DNA from: Oscillospiraceae bacterium
GTDB taxonomy: Bacteria; Bacillota; Clostridia; Oscillospirales; Ruminococcaceae
Length of the DNA stretch: 64,000 nt
Direction: 5' to 3'
Assembly (NCBI GenBank): GCA_009783695.1
Contig: WRCY01000003.1
Span: forward strand, 1-64,000
Part shown: positions 1 to 6,411 of the stretch, in pieces
Layout: the number at the start of each line of letters is the position of its first letter
Position numbering within the stretch: the stretch's first letter is position 1
Program-made: the position numbers and the translations under genes
Notes under the pieces: generated by a model
Told to the model about the DNA's origin: nothing
Seen by the model: only the letters and a program-made list of their open reading frames with translations
Database searches by the model: none

Positions 1-2
1 AA

Positions 3-332
3 GCAACAGCGTTGACCGAGGAGCAAATCGCATATCTGAACAGTAAATATGATTTTCAAAACATAACACTGTACAGCCCGAATGTGCAGGATTTCTTCAA
101 CGACTTGGTTAAGATGAATTTAATCAGCTCCGAAACGGCGAATTCCCTTTTAACACCGATGTTTATGCATGGCGAGGTAACATATACAGACAGAGACGGT
201 GTTGAAAGAAATCTTGTCAGTAATCCGTATTTAGCTGACGGAACATTAAGCGGAAGCTTATCGGTGATGATGAAGCACGACAGCGGCAATACGGCATATT
301 CAAAAGTGATAAATATTTTAATGCAATTATAA
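3..332 (+). CDS. C-terminal part of an unknown protein (cut by window start)
   Basis: The open frame runs in from the left edge without a stop, so only the last 109 residues are present. The TTG at 12 is unlikely to be the real start, because the frame stays open before it and no ribosome binding site is visible. The part seen is soluble, with no membrane segment, Cys motif or repeat. It is mildly acidic and ends just before a strong terminator, so it is the last gene of its transcript. I do not recognise the family. Confidence 0.6.
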   Translation, partial: ATALTEEQIAYLNSKYDFQNITLYSPNVQDFFNDLVKMNLISSETANSLLTPMFMHGEVTYTDRDGVERNLVSNPYLADGTLSGSLSVMMKHDSGNTAYSKVINILMQL

Positions 333-348
333 TCAATATATAATTTAA

Positions 349-382
349 GGGGCTGAGGATTAATCCTCAACCCCTTTATTTT
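349..382. terminator. Rho-independent terminator
   Basis: The perfect stem GAGGATTAATCCTC is extended by GGGG and CCCC arms and followed by TTTATTTT. It ends the partial gene on the plus strand and lies immediately beyond the stop codon of the small minus-strand gene at 381-479, so it may serve both directions. Confidence 0.85.
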
Positions 383-479
383 ACCACCAGCCGCGGTTTC
401 TGCAGCAATTACGTCTGCTATGCCTAACGCAGCCTACCGTCCACCACGGAATAAATCGACCTCTGTTGAAAAATGGCAT
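381..479 (-). CDS. 32-residue Arg/Cys/Trp-rich small protein, probably sporulation-expressed
   Basis: This short frame has a textbook ribosome binding site, AAGGAGG, eight bases before an ATG at 479-477. The product is strongly basic and aromatic: it starts MPFFNRGRFIPWWTVGC and ends NCCRNRGWW, with three Cys, five Trp and several Arg. It is too short for ordinary gene callers. A SigE-like promoter lies 20 bases upstream and the divergent neighbours are cotJ spore-coat genes, so a spore coat or mother-cell role is inferred. I do not recognise a family. Alternatives are an antimicrobial-like peptide or a coat cross-linking peptide. Confidence 0.6.
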   Translation of the reverse strand: MPFFNRGRFIPWWTVGCVRHSRRNCCRNRGWW

Positions 480-497
480 AATATGTTCCTCCTTAAT

Positions 498-524
498 TTT
501 GTATGACGTTTTATGTCGTAATAT
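498..524 (-). promoter_or_regulatory. SigE-like sporulation promoter
   Basis: Read on the minus strand, ATATT (524-520), a 14-base spacer, then CATACAAA (505-498). This fits the mother-cell SigE consensus (ATATT, spacer of about 14, CATACAnT) with only the last base off, and it points at the 32-residue gene. Confidence 0.6.
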
Positions 525-605
525 AGATTATGCAAGTATCTCCAATTGTGACACCGACTATTTTTAAAAAGCATAATATAAATTAATTACGAAAGGAGAA
601 ATTTT

Positions 606-788
606 ATGTATAATACACCAAGACGGATTGACAAAGCAAATTTTCCGCGGGTCGGCTACGCTTTTGTCACACCTCAGCGGCTCGGCAGGGTATACCCGCC
701 CAGGCGCGCTCTTGCGGAGGGAACAATTTTCCCCGAGCTCAACATAAGCATACATGATTATACGAGGGGGATTTGGAATGGCAGGTAA
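606..788 (+). CDS. cotJA: Spore coat protein CotJA
   Basis: This 60-residue protein has the CotJA signature: a proline-rich N-terminal half, then RALAEGTIFPEL, which matches the family core EEAL-x-x-GT-x-FPEL. CotJA is an inner spore-coat component made in the mother cell and encoded with cotJB and cotJC. The start ATG follows GAAAGGAGAA at good spacing. It overlaps cotJB by 11 bases, so the two are probably translationally coupled. No clear SigE promoter was found upstream on this strand, although the divergent small gene has one. Confidence 0.85.
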   Translation: MYNTPRRIDKANFPRVGYAFVTPQRLGRVYPPRRALAEGTIFPELNISIHDYTRGIWNGR

Positions 789-1044
789 TTATAATAAGCA
801 GGAGTGTATCGCGCTGATGGATAAACTATGCGAGGCGCACTTCTTTGCACATGACCTCAAGCTTTATTTGAACACGCACCCCGACGACAGCGCCGCGCTT
901 GACATGTTCCGCGAGGCCTGCGCGCAGTACTGTGCTTGTCTTGAAGCTTTTGAGAGCTGCTGCTATCCCCTTCGCGAGTGCAGCGCGGGCTGCAACGGAG
1001 AGTGGGATTGGCTCGACGGCGCGTGGCCGTCGGAAAGGATTTAA
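778..1044 (+). CDS. cotJB: Spore coat protein CotJB
   Basis: The 88-residue protein shows the CotJB core LYLNTHPDDSAALDMF and ends in the usual Trp-rich tail (EWDWLDGAWPSER). It is Cys-rich, with eight Cys, which is compatible with coat cross-linking. CotJB works with CotJA and CotJC in the inner coat. I chose the ATG at 778, preceded by GAGGGGGA, over the earlier ATG at 754 because the family begins there. An AAGGAG immediately after its stop looks like the former ribosome binding site of cotJC, which a repeat element now separates from that gene. Confidence 0.85.
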   Translation: MAGNYNKQECIALMDKLCEAHFFAHDLKLYLNTHPDDSAALDMFREACAQYCACLEAFESCCYPLRECSAGCNGEWDWLDGAWPSERI

Positions 1045-1059
1045 GGAGATGGAAAACAT

Positions 1060-1130
1060 GAAACAAAGTACTGTTGAATCGGGGAAAACGCCGTTTCATA
1101 GAGCACCGGTGAAGAAAGGACATGGTGAAT
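1060..1130 (+). repeat. RBS-carrying repeat element between cotJB and cotJC
   Basis: This copy has TGTTGAATCGGGGAAAACG, then CCGTTTCAT (one T short) and GGTGAAGAAAGGAC, the last being the ribosome binding site for cotJC. A separate strong AAGGAG at 1043-1048 lies before it; the nearest well-spaced ATG (1058) now opens a 28-residue frame that reads through the repeat to 1144. Confidence 0.75.
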
Positions 1131-1337
1131 ATGTTTATATTTGAGAAAAGAACGCAGATGCCTATAAGAATACATAATAAAAATCCGAAGCTTGCGGGGT
1201 TTGTGCTTAGTCAGTATGGCGGCCCCGACGGCGAACTCGGCGCCTCGCTCCGCTACCTCTCTCAGCGCTTCACCATGCCTGACAAGCGCGGCGTCGGTCT
1301 ACTAACCGATATAGGTATATATGTATCGGAAATGTGA
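1131..1337 (+). pseudogene. cotJC: Truncated spore coat protein CotJC (N-terminal third only)
   Basis: The 68 residues align with the start of CotJC, a manganese-catalase-like coat protein normally about 190-200 residues long: MFIFEKRTQMPIRI, then QYGGPDGELGASLRYLSQRF and MPDKRGVGLLTDIG. In the family, DIG is followed by TEELAHLEM, which begins the metal-binding helices. Here it is followed by IYVSEM and a stop. Everything carrying the metal ligands is missing and the terminator follows 37 bases later. It could still make a short peptide, but it cannot be a working catalase fold. The start at 1131 fits the family; an in-frame ATG at 1122 is closer to the SD. Confidence 0.75.
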
Positions 1338-1373
1338 CATAAAAAACTATCAATCGGCACTTACAATATCTTG

Positions 1374-1402
1374 AAAAACCCGCCTATATGGCGGGTTTTT
1401 TA
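1374..1402. terminator. Bidirectional rho-independent terminator
   Basis: AAACCCGCC and GGCGGGTTT arms around a TATAT loop, followed by a T run on the plus strand, with a shorter T run in the other direction. It separates the cotJ transcript from the convergent gene at 1406-1963. Confidence 0.9.
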
Positions 1403-1405
1403 TTG

Positions 1406-1963
1406 TTAATCGTCTTTTTCGGTTCCTGTTTTTGTCGTAGGCTCCTCCTCTTTCGGTGCCTCCCTGCTTCCGAACTGCTCCTGAACTTTCTTTTCCTCTT
1501 TTTCCTGAATGGATTTAAGCTGCGCGTTGATTTTGTCGATGATGGGAGTTGCAGCTTCCCGCGGCTTCGATGGGTCGAGCGCCTTTCCTATGTTATTGTC
1601 GAGATTTTTGTTCATAATGTCGAGATTTCCGGTCAGCGCCTCCAACTGCTCTCTTTTAGATGTGGTATCAACGCCTCGGAGCTGGTCCATACGGATTTCG
1701 GACAGCAGAGTCCTCGCACGGTTTTCAATGCCGAGCCGCGCAGAATTCATCGTCTGAACCGAAGACATAGCCGAGCCCGCGCCGAAGAAAAAGTCCATGC
1801 CGGTTTGATTTTTGTCGTTGTTGCTGCCCAGCGACGAGAAAAGCCCGCTCTGGCTGTGCTGAACAGAAGCAAGCCGCTGAGCCTGAAGCTCCGCAGCCTC
1901 TTCCTTTGTGGCGTTTTTCGGAACAACCGCGCTTCCCGAAACCATATTGTGAATAGTAGACAT
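1406..1963 (-). CDS. Hypothetical helical protein with a SigD promoter
   Basis: The 185-residue protein has an excellent ribosome binding site (AGGAGG before the ATG). It is hydrophilic and mostly helical: a Ser/Gly/Asn-rich N-terminal third, a middle section rich in Asn, Leu and charged residues, and a Lys/Glu-rich C-terminal tail. There is no signal peptide or membrane segment. I do not recognise the family. Its promoter matches the flagellar SigD class, as does the flgM promoter at 12621, so a role in motility or chemotaxis, or another late flagellar product, is inferred. It is monocistronic, with terminators on both sides. Confidence 0.7.
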   Translation of the reverse strand: MSTIHNMVSGSAVVPKNATKEEAAELQAQRLASVQHSQSGLFSSLGSNNDKNQTGMDFFFGAGSAMSSVQTMNSARLGIENRARTLLSEIRMDQLRGVDTTSKREQLEALTGNLDIMNKNLDNNIGKALDPSKPREAATPIIDKINAQLKSIQEKEEKKVQEQFGSREAPKEEEPTTKTGTEKDD

Positions 1964-1997
1964 ACTAAAATCCTCCTGTCAAAAAACCTTATTTTAA

Positions 1998-2024
1998 ATA
2001 TCGTCAGTTAAATTAAAAACTTTA
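1998..2024 (-). promoter_or_regulatory. SigD (sigma-28) flagellar promoter
   Basis: On the minus strand, TAAA (2024-2021), exactly 15 bases, then GACGATAT (2005-1998). The consensus is TAAA, 15 bases, GCCGATAA. The segment CTAAAGTTTTT is shared with the promoter before flgM at 12621-12647. Confidence 0.75.
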
Positions 2025-2136
2025 GCTTTTCTGCAACTTTTTTTACCGGCATGAAGTGTTAGTATTGTAGCCGTCGTCGCGTGCAGACAACGGCGGCGGG
2101 AAGCAAACAAGCTTTGCTGCCTGCAAATAACATCTG

Positions 2137-2170
2137 AGCGAAAATCCCCATAAAGGGGATTTTCGCTTTT
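2137..2170. terminator. Rho-independent terminator
   Basis: AGCGAAAATCCCC and GGGGATTTTCGCT form a 13-base stem around ATAAA, overlapping the stop codon of the minus-strand HD gene. T/A-rich ends on both sides suggest it works in both directions. Confidence 0.85.
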
Positions 2171-2825
2171 ATATTATCTTGGAATTATTCATTACAAGCC
2201 GGAAATTTATCCCGAGAGTTTCCGCGCTGCGCCTGCAAAGCGACATTCTCTGCAGAAAAATCTCGAAATACTCCATAATCGAGCTGATTTCCTTGTCGAT
2301 AATGAGGTCGAGGAACAGCTCGGTTTTATCCTCCGAAAAATAATACCGCGACTGCACGCAGGCGTAATTCACGCGGTCGTGTATGTCGTTTATTCCGCCC
2401 CTTACGCGGGAGCGGCGCACGTCCATCTTGTCCGCTAAAATCACAGCTGCGGCAATTGCGTTGACGGGGTTTGCGGTATGCTCATCGTGGTTGCCGATTG
2501 CGGAAATAATCACCGCGATTTCCTCGGACGGCATATCAAGGCTTTTAAGCAGATTGAGCGCCATGAGCGCGCCGGTTTGCGCATGGTTGGCGCGGTTGAT
2601 GCAGTTCCCGATGTCGTGCATATATCCTGCGATTTGTGCAAGCTCACACTCGCGCTCGGGGTATCCGAGCGTCTGCAGAATATCATAGGCGGCCTCGGCG
2701 GTAATCGCAGCATGCGGCCCGCAGTGTTCAGTGTAGCCCATCGCAGCAAGCGCCTTGTCGGCGTGGTTTATATAAGTTTTAATATCGCTGTTTTGCTTGA
2801 TGTACTTGTAGGTTATGTTGCTCAT
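2169..2825 (-). CDS. HD-domain phosphohydrolase
   Basis: The 218-residue protein carries the HD metal-binding pattern: a His near residue 41 (CGPHA), the paired GYMHDIGN around residue 70, later NHDEH, and an Asp in VILADKMD. HD proteins of this type hydrolyse phosphomonoesters or nucleotides using divalent metal; the substrate here is unknown. The start at 2825 was chosen because the frame upstream is the translated repeat element, which supplies the ribosome binding site. The repeat also forms a three-codon ORF (2833-2822) whose TGA overlaps this ATG. It is last in a minus-strand run after dapL. Confidence 0.8.
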   Translation of the reverse strand: MSNITYKYIKQNSDIKTYINHADKALAAMGYTEHCGPHAAITAEAAYDILQTLGYPERECELAQIAGYMHDIGNCINRANHAQTGALMALNLLKSLDMPSEEIAVIISAIGNHDEHTANPVNAIAAAVILADKMDVRRSRVRGGINDIHDRVNYACVQSRYYFSEDKTELFLDLIIDKEISSIMEYFEIFLQRMSLCRRSAETLGINFRLVMNNSKII

Positions 2826-2905
2826 ATATCCATTAAGTCCTTTCTTCACAAACGAATCATGAAAACAGCGTTTTCCCCGATTCAGTTGTTTTATTTTCAA
2901 ACTTT
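2826..2905 (-). repeat. RBS-carrying repeat element upstream of the HD gene
   Basis: This is a full copy on the minus strand: GTTTGAAAATAAAA, CTGAATCGGGGAAAACGC, TGTTTTCAT, GTGAAGAAAGGACTTAATG. It is the only minus-strand copy, and it sits before a minus-strand gene. Confidence 0.85.
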
Positions 2906-2938
2906 TCTATACTCCTTGCAGGCAATTACCAATTGCCC

Positions 2939-4132
2939 CTACTGTAATAATTCTTTTACGCGCTTCATCGCTTCAATCGTATTCTCACGCGTGTTGAAAG
3001 CGGTAAGGCGGAACCAGCCGTCACCGTTTTTACCGAAGCCGACGCCCGGCGTCCCGACAACCTGCTTCTCATTCAGCAGCTTATCAAAAAATTCCCAGCT
3101 CGGCATATTGCATTTAAACCAAATGTACGGCGAGTTTTTACCGCCCGTGTAATTGATTCCCAGTTTGCTGAACGTCTCCGACATAATCCGCGCATTTTCC
3201 ATGTAGTAATCAATCGCCTCGCGGGTTTGACGAATCCCCTCGGGCGAGAAAACCGCCTCCGCGCCGCGTTGAATCACGTAAGGAACGCCGTTGAACTTGC
3301 TGCCCTGCCGTCTTGCCCAGATTTTCAGCACGCTGTAGCTTTGCCCGTTATCATCGTAAAATTCCAGCTCTTTTGGCACAACAGTGTAGCCGCAGCGGGT
3401 ACCCGTGAAGCCGGCGGTTTTTGAGAGCGAGCAGATTTCAATTGCACACTTTCTTGCACCGTCAATGTTGAAAATACTGCGCGGGCTGTCGTCGGAAATA
3501 AACGCTTCGTATGCAGCGTCGTAAATAATAATTGCTTTGTTGGTAATTGCATAATTCACCCACTCTGTGAGTTGTTCTTTTGTGAAAGTCGCGCCGGTCG
3601 GGTTGTTAGGTGAGCAGAGGTAGATTAAATCCGCTTTTATATCTTTAACAACCGCAGGCGCAAAGCCTGTTTCCTCGGTCGCATCGGCATAAATCACCTG
3701 TTTGTTGTTCATAATATTGCTGTCAACATAAACGGGGTAGGCAGGGTCGCTGACCATAACAACATTATCCTCGCCGAAGATGTCGGTGATGTTTCCGCTG
3801 TCAGACTTCGCGCCGTCGCTGATAAAAATTTCATCAGCTTCAACGCCGACACCGAAGTTTTTATAATATCCCGCGACTGCATTACGCAGAAAATCGTAGC
3901 CGCGCCCCGAGTCTTCATAACCTTTAAAAGTTTCCTTAACGCCCATCTCCGCCGCAGCTTTTTGCATAGCTTCAACCACGCACGGCGCAAGCGGTTGTGT
4001 TACGTCGCCGATACCCATACGGATTATCGGCTTGTCCGGATTTGCTTCGACGTATTCGCGGATTTTACGCCCGATTTCGATAAAAAGATAATTCTCTTTT
4101 AAATTTAAAAAGCCTTTGTTAATTTTTGCCAT
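2939..4132 (-). CDS. dapL: LL-diaminopimelate aminotransferase
   Basis: DapL converts tetrahydrodipicolinate directly to LL-diaminopimelate with glutamate as amino donor, in cytosolic lysine and cell-wall synthesis. The 397-residue length is typical of the family. It is a PLP fold-type I aminotransferase: the N-terminal GIGDVTQPLAP, NNPTGATFTKEQL, and the PLP lysine in SLSKTAGFTGTRCGY are visible. AGGAGA precedes the ATG. It lies 13 bases after the flavoprotein gene, so it probably belongs to that operon. It fits the MurE at 53692, whose DNPR motif suggests meso-DAP peptidoglycan. Confidence 0.95.
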   Translation of the reverse strand: MAKINKGFLNLKENYLFIEIGRKIREYVEANPDKPIIRMGIGDVTQPLAPCVVEAMQKAAAEMGVKETFKGYEDSGRGYDFLRNAVAGYYKNFGVGVEADEIFISDGAKSDSGNITDIFGEDNVVMVSDPAYPVYVDSNIMNNKQVIYADATEETGFAPAVVKDIKADLIYLCSPNNPTGATFTKEQLTEWVNYAITNKAIIIYDAAYEAFISDDSPRSIFNIDGARKCAIEICSLSKTAGFTGTRCGYTVVPKELEFYDDNGQSYSVLKIWARRQGSKFNGVPYVIQRGAEAVFSPEGIRQTREAIDYYMENARIMSETFSKLGINYTGGKNSPYIWFKCNMPSWEFFDKLLNEKQVVGTPGVGFGKNGDGWFRLTAFNTRENTIEAMKRVKELLQ

Positions 4133-4145
4133 TTTTGTTAATCTC

Positions 4146-4877
4146 CTATATCTTTAAATAAATATTATGCTTATTTTGTATGTTTCCAAGGTTTGTTTTA
4201 TCAAGCCATTTTTTATCTATCCAGTATTTTTTGTCAGTAGCAAACAGAGGTAAGTCATTATTTTTATGAAATTTTCTCAACATTGAAAACATAAATTTGG
4301 CTTTGATTCCCGGAGCCGCATATCCTTTTCGGGTAATGATTTTGCGGGCGGTTCTATCGGTTACGGTGATAATTTTTTTCTTTACCTTGCTGTTAACCCC
4401 ATCCCAAGAGGCTGCCATTACCCCAAAGGAAAGCCTATAGGTCTTAGGTACCCCCAAATAAAACATCTGCCGTGCCAGTGATTTTGTGACATTGTTCATT
4501 CCAATTATCGCCCCTGTGGAAATTACAACGGCAGTCTTTGAAAACATTACTTCTTCCGGTCTGTGCCCAAGCCATGCAGTAAATATATGTTCAAAGAATC
4601 CTTTTAAGTGCGCTGTCATTTCCATAACATAAGTTGGAGAACCAATTATTATAACATCTGAAGATAACATGGAATTAAAAATAATTTCTACCTTCTCCGA
4701 ATGTGGGCAATTTTCTCTGCCGTTATGTAAGCACGTCCCGCAACCCGAACACCCCTCGTTAAAATCTCTCGGTAGAAAAAATTCTTCAATATTACTACCA
4801 ATTTTTTCAGCAGTCATTCTCGCTACGTGGTATGTGCTGCCCTTATGATTTTGCCCGTGAATCAATGTTATTTTCAT
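4146..4877 (-). CDS. NAD(P)H-dependent FMN reductase / flavodoxin-like protein
   Basis: The 243-residue protein begins MKITLIHGQNHKGSTYHVA, a flavodoxin-like FMN phosphate loop. Then comes a Cys cluster, GCSGCGTCLHNGRENC, typical of clostridial NADPH-dependent FMN reductases and iron-sulfur flavoproteins. IIIGSPTYVMEMTAHLKGF is the conserved flavin-site strand and helix. It probably reduces quinones or small electrophiles in the cytosol; the substrate is not known. It looks more AT-rich than its neighbours, which hints at acquisition. AGGAGA precedes the ATG. It sits between the SDR and dapL genes. Confidence 0.8.
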   Translation of the reverse strand: MKITLIHGQNHKGSTYHVARMTAEKIGSNIEEFFLPRDFNEGCSGCGTCLHNGRENCPHSEKVEIIFNSMLSSDVIIIGSPTYVMEMTAHLKGFFEHIFTAWLGHRPEEVMFSKTAVVISTGAIIGMNNVTKSLARQMFYLGVPKTYRLSFGVMAASWDGVNSKVKKKIITVTDRTARKIITRKGYAAPGIKAKFMFSMLRKFHKNNDLPLFATDKKYWIDKKWLDKTNLGNIQNKHNIYLKI

Positions 4878-4914
4878 TAGCTTCTCCTACTTTTCTAATT
4901 ATACAGTATATAAA

Positions 4915-5931
4915 TTATCCGAAACTTTTCAACGCCCCGTCATACGCCGCAATAACCTTGTCCGTCCACTCGTCGAACGCAGGGTCAGCGACCTGCATAT
5001 GCTCATTTTCAAGATAATACGCAACGCTCTCACGCACGCCCTCGTCAAAGCGTGTCGTCGCTACAAAATCAGGTACAAGCCGTTTAATTTTACTGTTGTC
5101 GAATACGACAGAATTAGACTTATCGCCGAGCAAGCCGCCCTCAAGACCCGGGTCGCACTTAACTAAAAAATCGCTCGAAATATGCCGCAGTATCGGCTTT
5201 TTGTTCACAGCTGCGCCGATACACTCATAAATCTGATTCCACGTCAGCGACTCGTCGCTCGTAATATGAACAGCCTCGCCGATTGCGTGAATATTCCCCA
5301 TAAGCCCCACAAACGCCCACGCAAAGTCGCTGCTGTGCGTTACAGTCCAGAGCGAGCTGCCGTCGCCGTGAACAATCACGGGCCTGCCGTCTATTATGCG
5401 CTTTAAAACCTGCCACGAGCCTTTCTCTCCGTGCACGGCAAGCGGAATACTATGCTTGTCATAAGTATGGCTCGGGCGCACATTTGTAATAGGAAAGCCG
5501 GTTTCCCTATATGCTTTTATGTAGGCTTCCTCACAGGCGATTTTGTTGCGCGAGTATTCCCAGTACGGGTTATGAAGCGGCGTGCTTTCCGTGATTAGAT
5601 AATCCGACAGCGGCTTCTGATAAGCGGACGCAGAGCTTATAAAAATGTATTGCTTCGTTATACCCGAGAAGAGCCGGATGTCGCGTTCTGCCTGTTCGGG
5701 ATGGAACACGACAAAGTTCGCCACGACATCGAAAGTATGACCCGCGAGCTTCTGCCTTACGTCCTCTTCGTTTCCCATGCAGGCCTTTATGTGATGGACG
5801 CCGTCAAGACCCTCGAGCCTTTCGCTGCTGTTCCCGCGGTTGAGCAGGTAAAGCTCCATGCCGCTCGCCGCCGCGAGCTTTGATATTTCCGTGCTGATTG
5901 TTCCCGTGCCGCCGATAAATAATACTTTCAT
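4915..5931 (-). CDS. NAD-dependent epimerase/dehydratase (extended SDR)
   Basis: This 338-residue extended short-chain dehydrogenase has the Rossmann nucleotide loop FIGGTGTIS at its N-terminus. The catalytic YSRNK (Tyr-x-x-x-Lys) follows WEYS near residue 125, and a Ser-rich FISSASAY strand precedes it. The family acts on nucleotide sugars or related substrates; the exact reaction cannot be read from the sequence. It is the first gene of a minus-strand run (SDR, flavoprotein, dapL, HD) behind a SigA promoter at 5962-5990. Confidence 0.85.
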   Translation of the reverse strand: MKVLFIGGTGTISTEISKLAAASGMELYLLNRGNSSERLEGLDGVHHIKACMGNEEDVRQKLAGHTFDVVANFVVFHPEQAERDIRLFSGITKQYIFISSASAYQKPLSDYLITESTPLHNPYWEYSRNKIACEEAYIKAYRETGFPITNVRPSHTYDKHSIPLAVHGEKGSWQVLKRIIDGRPVIVHGDGSSLWTVTHSSDFAWAFVGLMGNIHAIGEAVHITSDESLTWNQIYECIGAAVNKKPILRHISSDFLVKCDPGLEGGLLGDKSNSVVFDNSKIKRLVPDFVATTRFDEGVRESVAYYLENEHMQVADPAFDEWTDKVIAAYDGALKSFG

Positions 5932-5961
5932 AATGCTTTTATCCTCTCTGATTGTTATTTA

Positions 5962-5990
5962 AGTCTACCATAAATTGGTTGACGTGTCAA
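5962..5990 (-). promoter_or_regulatory. SigA promoter for the SDR-dapL run
   Basis: On the minus strand, TTGACA (5990-5985), 17 bases, TAGACT (5967-5962). Its -35 box lies inside the palindrome TTGACGTGTCAA, which also forms the -35 of a divergent promoter. Confidence 0.7.
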
Positions 5991-6006
5991 CTTTTTATAT
6001 TATACT
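5979..6006 (+). promoter_or_regulatory. Divergent SigA-like promoter
   Basis: TTGACG (5979-5984), 16 bases, TATACT (6001-6006). It would start a short plus-strand transcript ending at the hairpin at 6137-6166, with no obvious conventional gene in it. Confidence 0.45.
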
Positions 6007-6049
6007 TTTATAACTGTATTGCGAATACAGGGGGGCGCAAAGGCTCATA

Positions 6050-6202
6050 ATGGCGGGAATGGCGCTGTCGCCGCTCGTGTTAATCGAGTGCCTGAAAATA
6101 TACTGGCGAAGGAAAAAACAACATAAATGCAAAACATTAAACCGCCTGTTAAAAGGCGGTTTAATTATTAGCTGTAAATTGTTATGTAACGCAGGAGCGT
6201 AA
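6050..6202 (+). CDS. Possible 50-residue small protein
   Basis: An ATG preceded by AAAGG with six-base spacing opens a 50-codon frame downstream of the promoter at 5979-6006. The product would start MAGMALSPLVLIECLKIYW and then become Lys/Arg-rich with four Cys. Against it, the frame runs through the hairpin at 6137-6166, which may end the transcript before the stop codon. The transcript could instead be non-coding. I do not recognise it. Confidence 0.2.
   Translation: MAGMALSPLVLIECLKIYWRRKKQHKCKTLNRLLKGGLIISCKLLCNAGA
6137..6166. terminator. Hairpin, probable bidirectional terminator
   Basis: The perfect ten-base stem TTAAACCGCC / GGCGGTTTAA surrounds an eight-base loop. The T run is better on the minus strand, where it would end the M23 peptidase transcript. 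Confidence 0.6.
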
Positions 6203-6310
6203 GCTCCTGCCGCAGGAGTTTTAATTCCTGCAAACCGCATCTGCTGCTGCACAGAGCGGCAAGGGTTCCCGCCGAACCAAGGAGCGCTCGGCGCAGGGCG
6301 GGGGAATACC
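6191..6310. other. Structured non-coding stretch downstream of the M23 gene
   Basis: Two adjacent hairpins are visible (GCAGGAGC-GTAA-GCTCCTGC and GCAGGAG with a CTCC-poor partner CCTGC), then an imperfect longer one pairing GGGTTCCCGCC with GGCGGGGGAATACCC. No gene is supported on either strand from 6203 to 6411. It would be the 3' end of the minus-strand peptidase mRNA. The function is unknown. Confidence 0.4.
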
Positions 6311-6411
6311 CGTTATATATTAAACGTCACGTTTCAAAGACCCTGCAATATAATATATGCGGAAGAGTGAAAATAGGTGAAAATTGTAAATTAAGCAGTT
6401 ATAATGTCGAA

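Noticed and set aside
1388..2011. Long plus-strand frame opposite the SigD-class gene
   Set aside because: It lies antisense to a gene with a proper promoter and SD, has no SD itself, and its product is low-quality Arg/Leu/Phe-rich sequence typical of antisense shadows.
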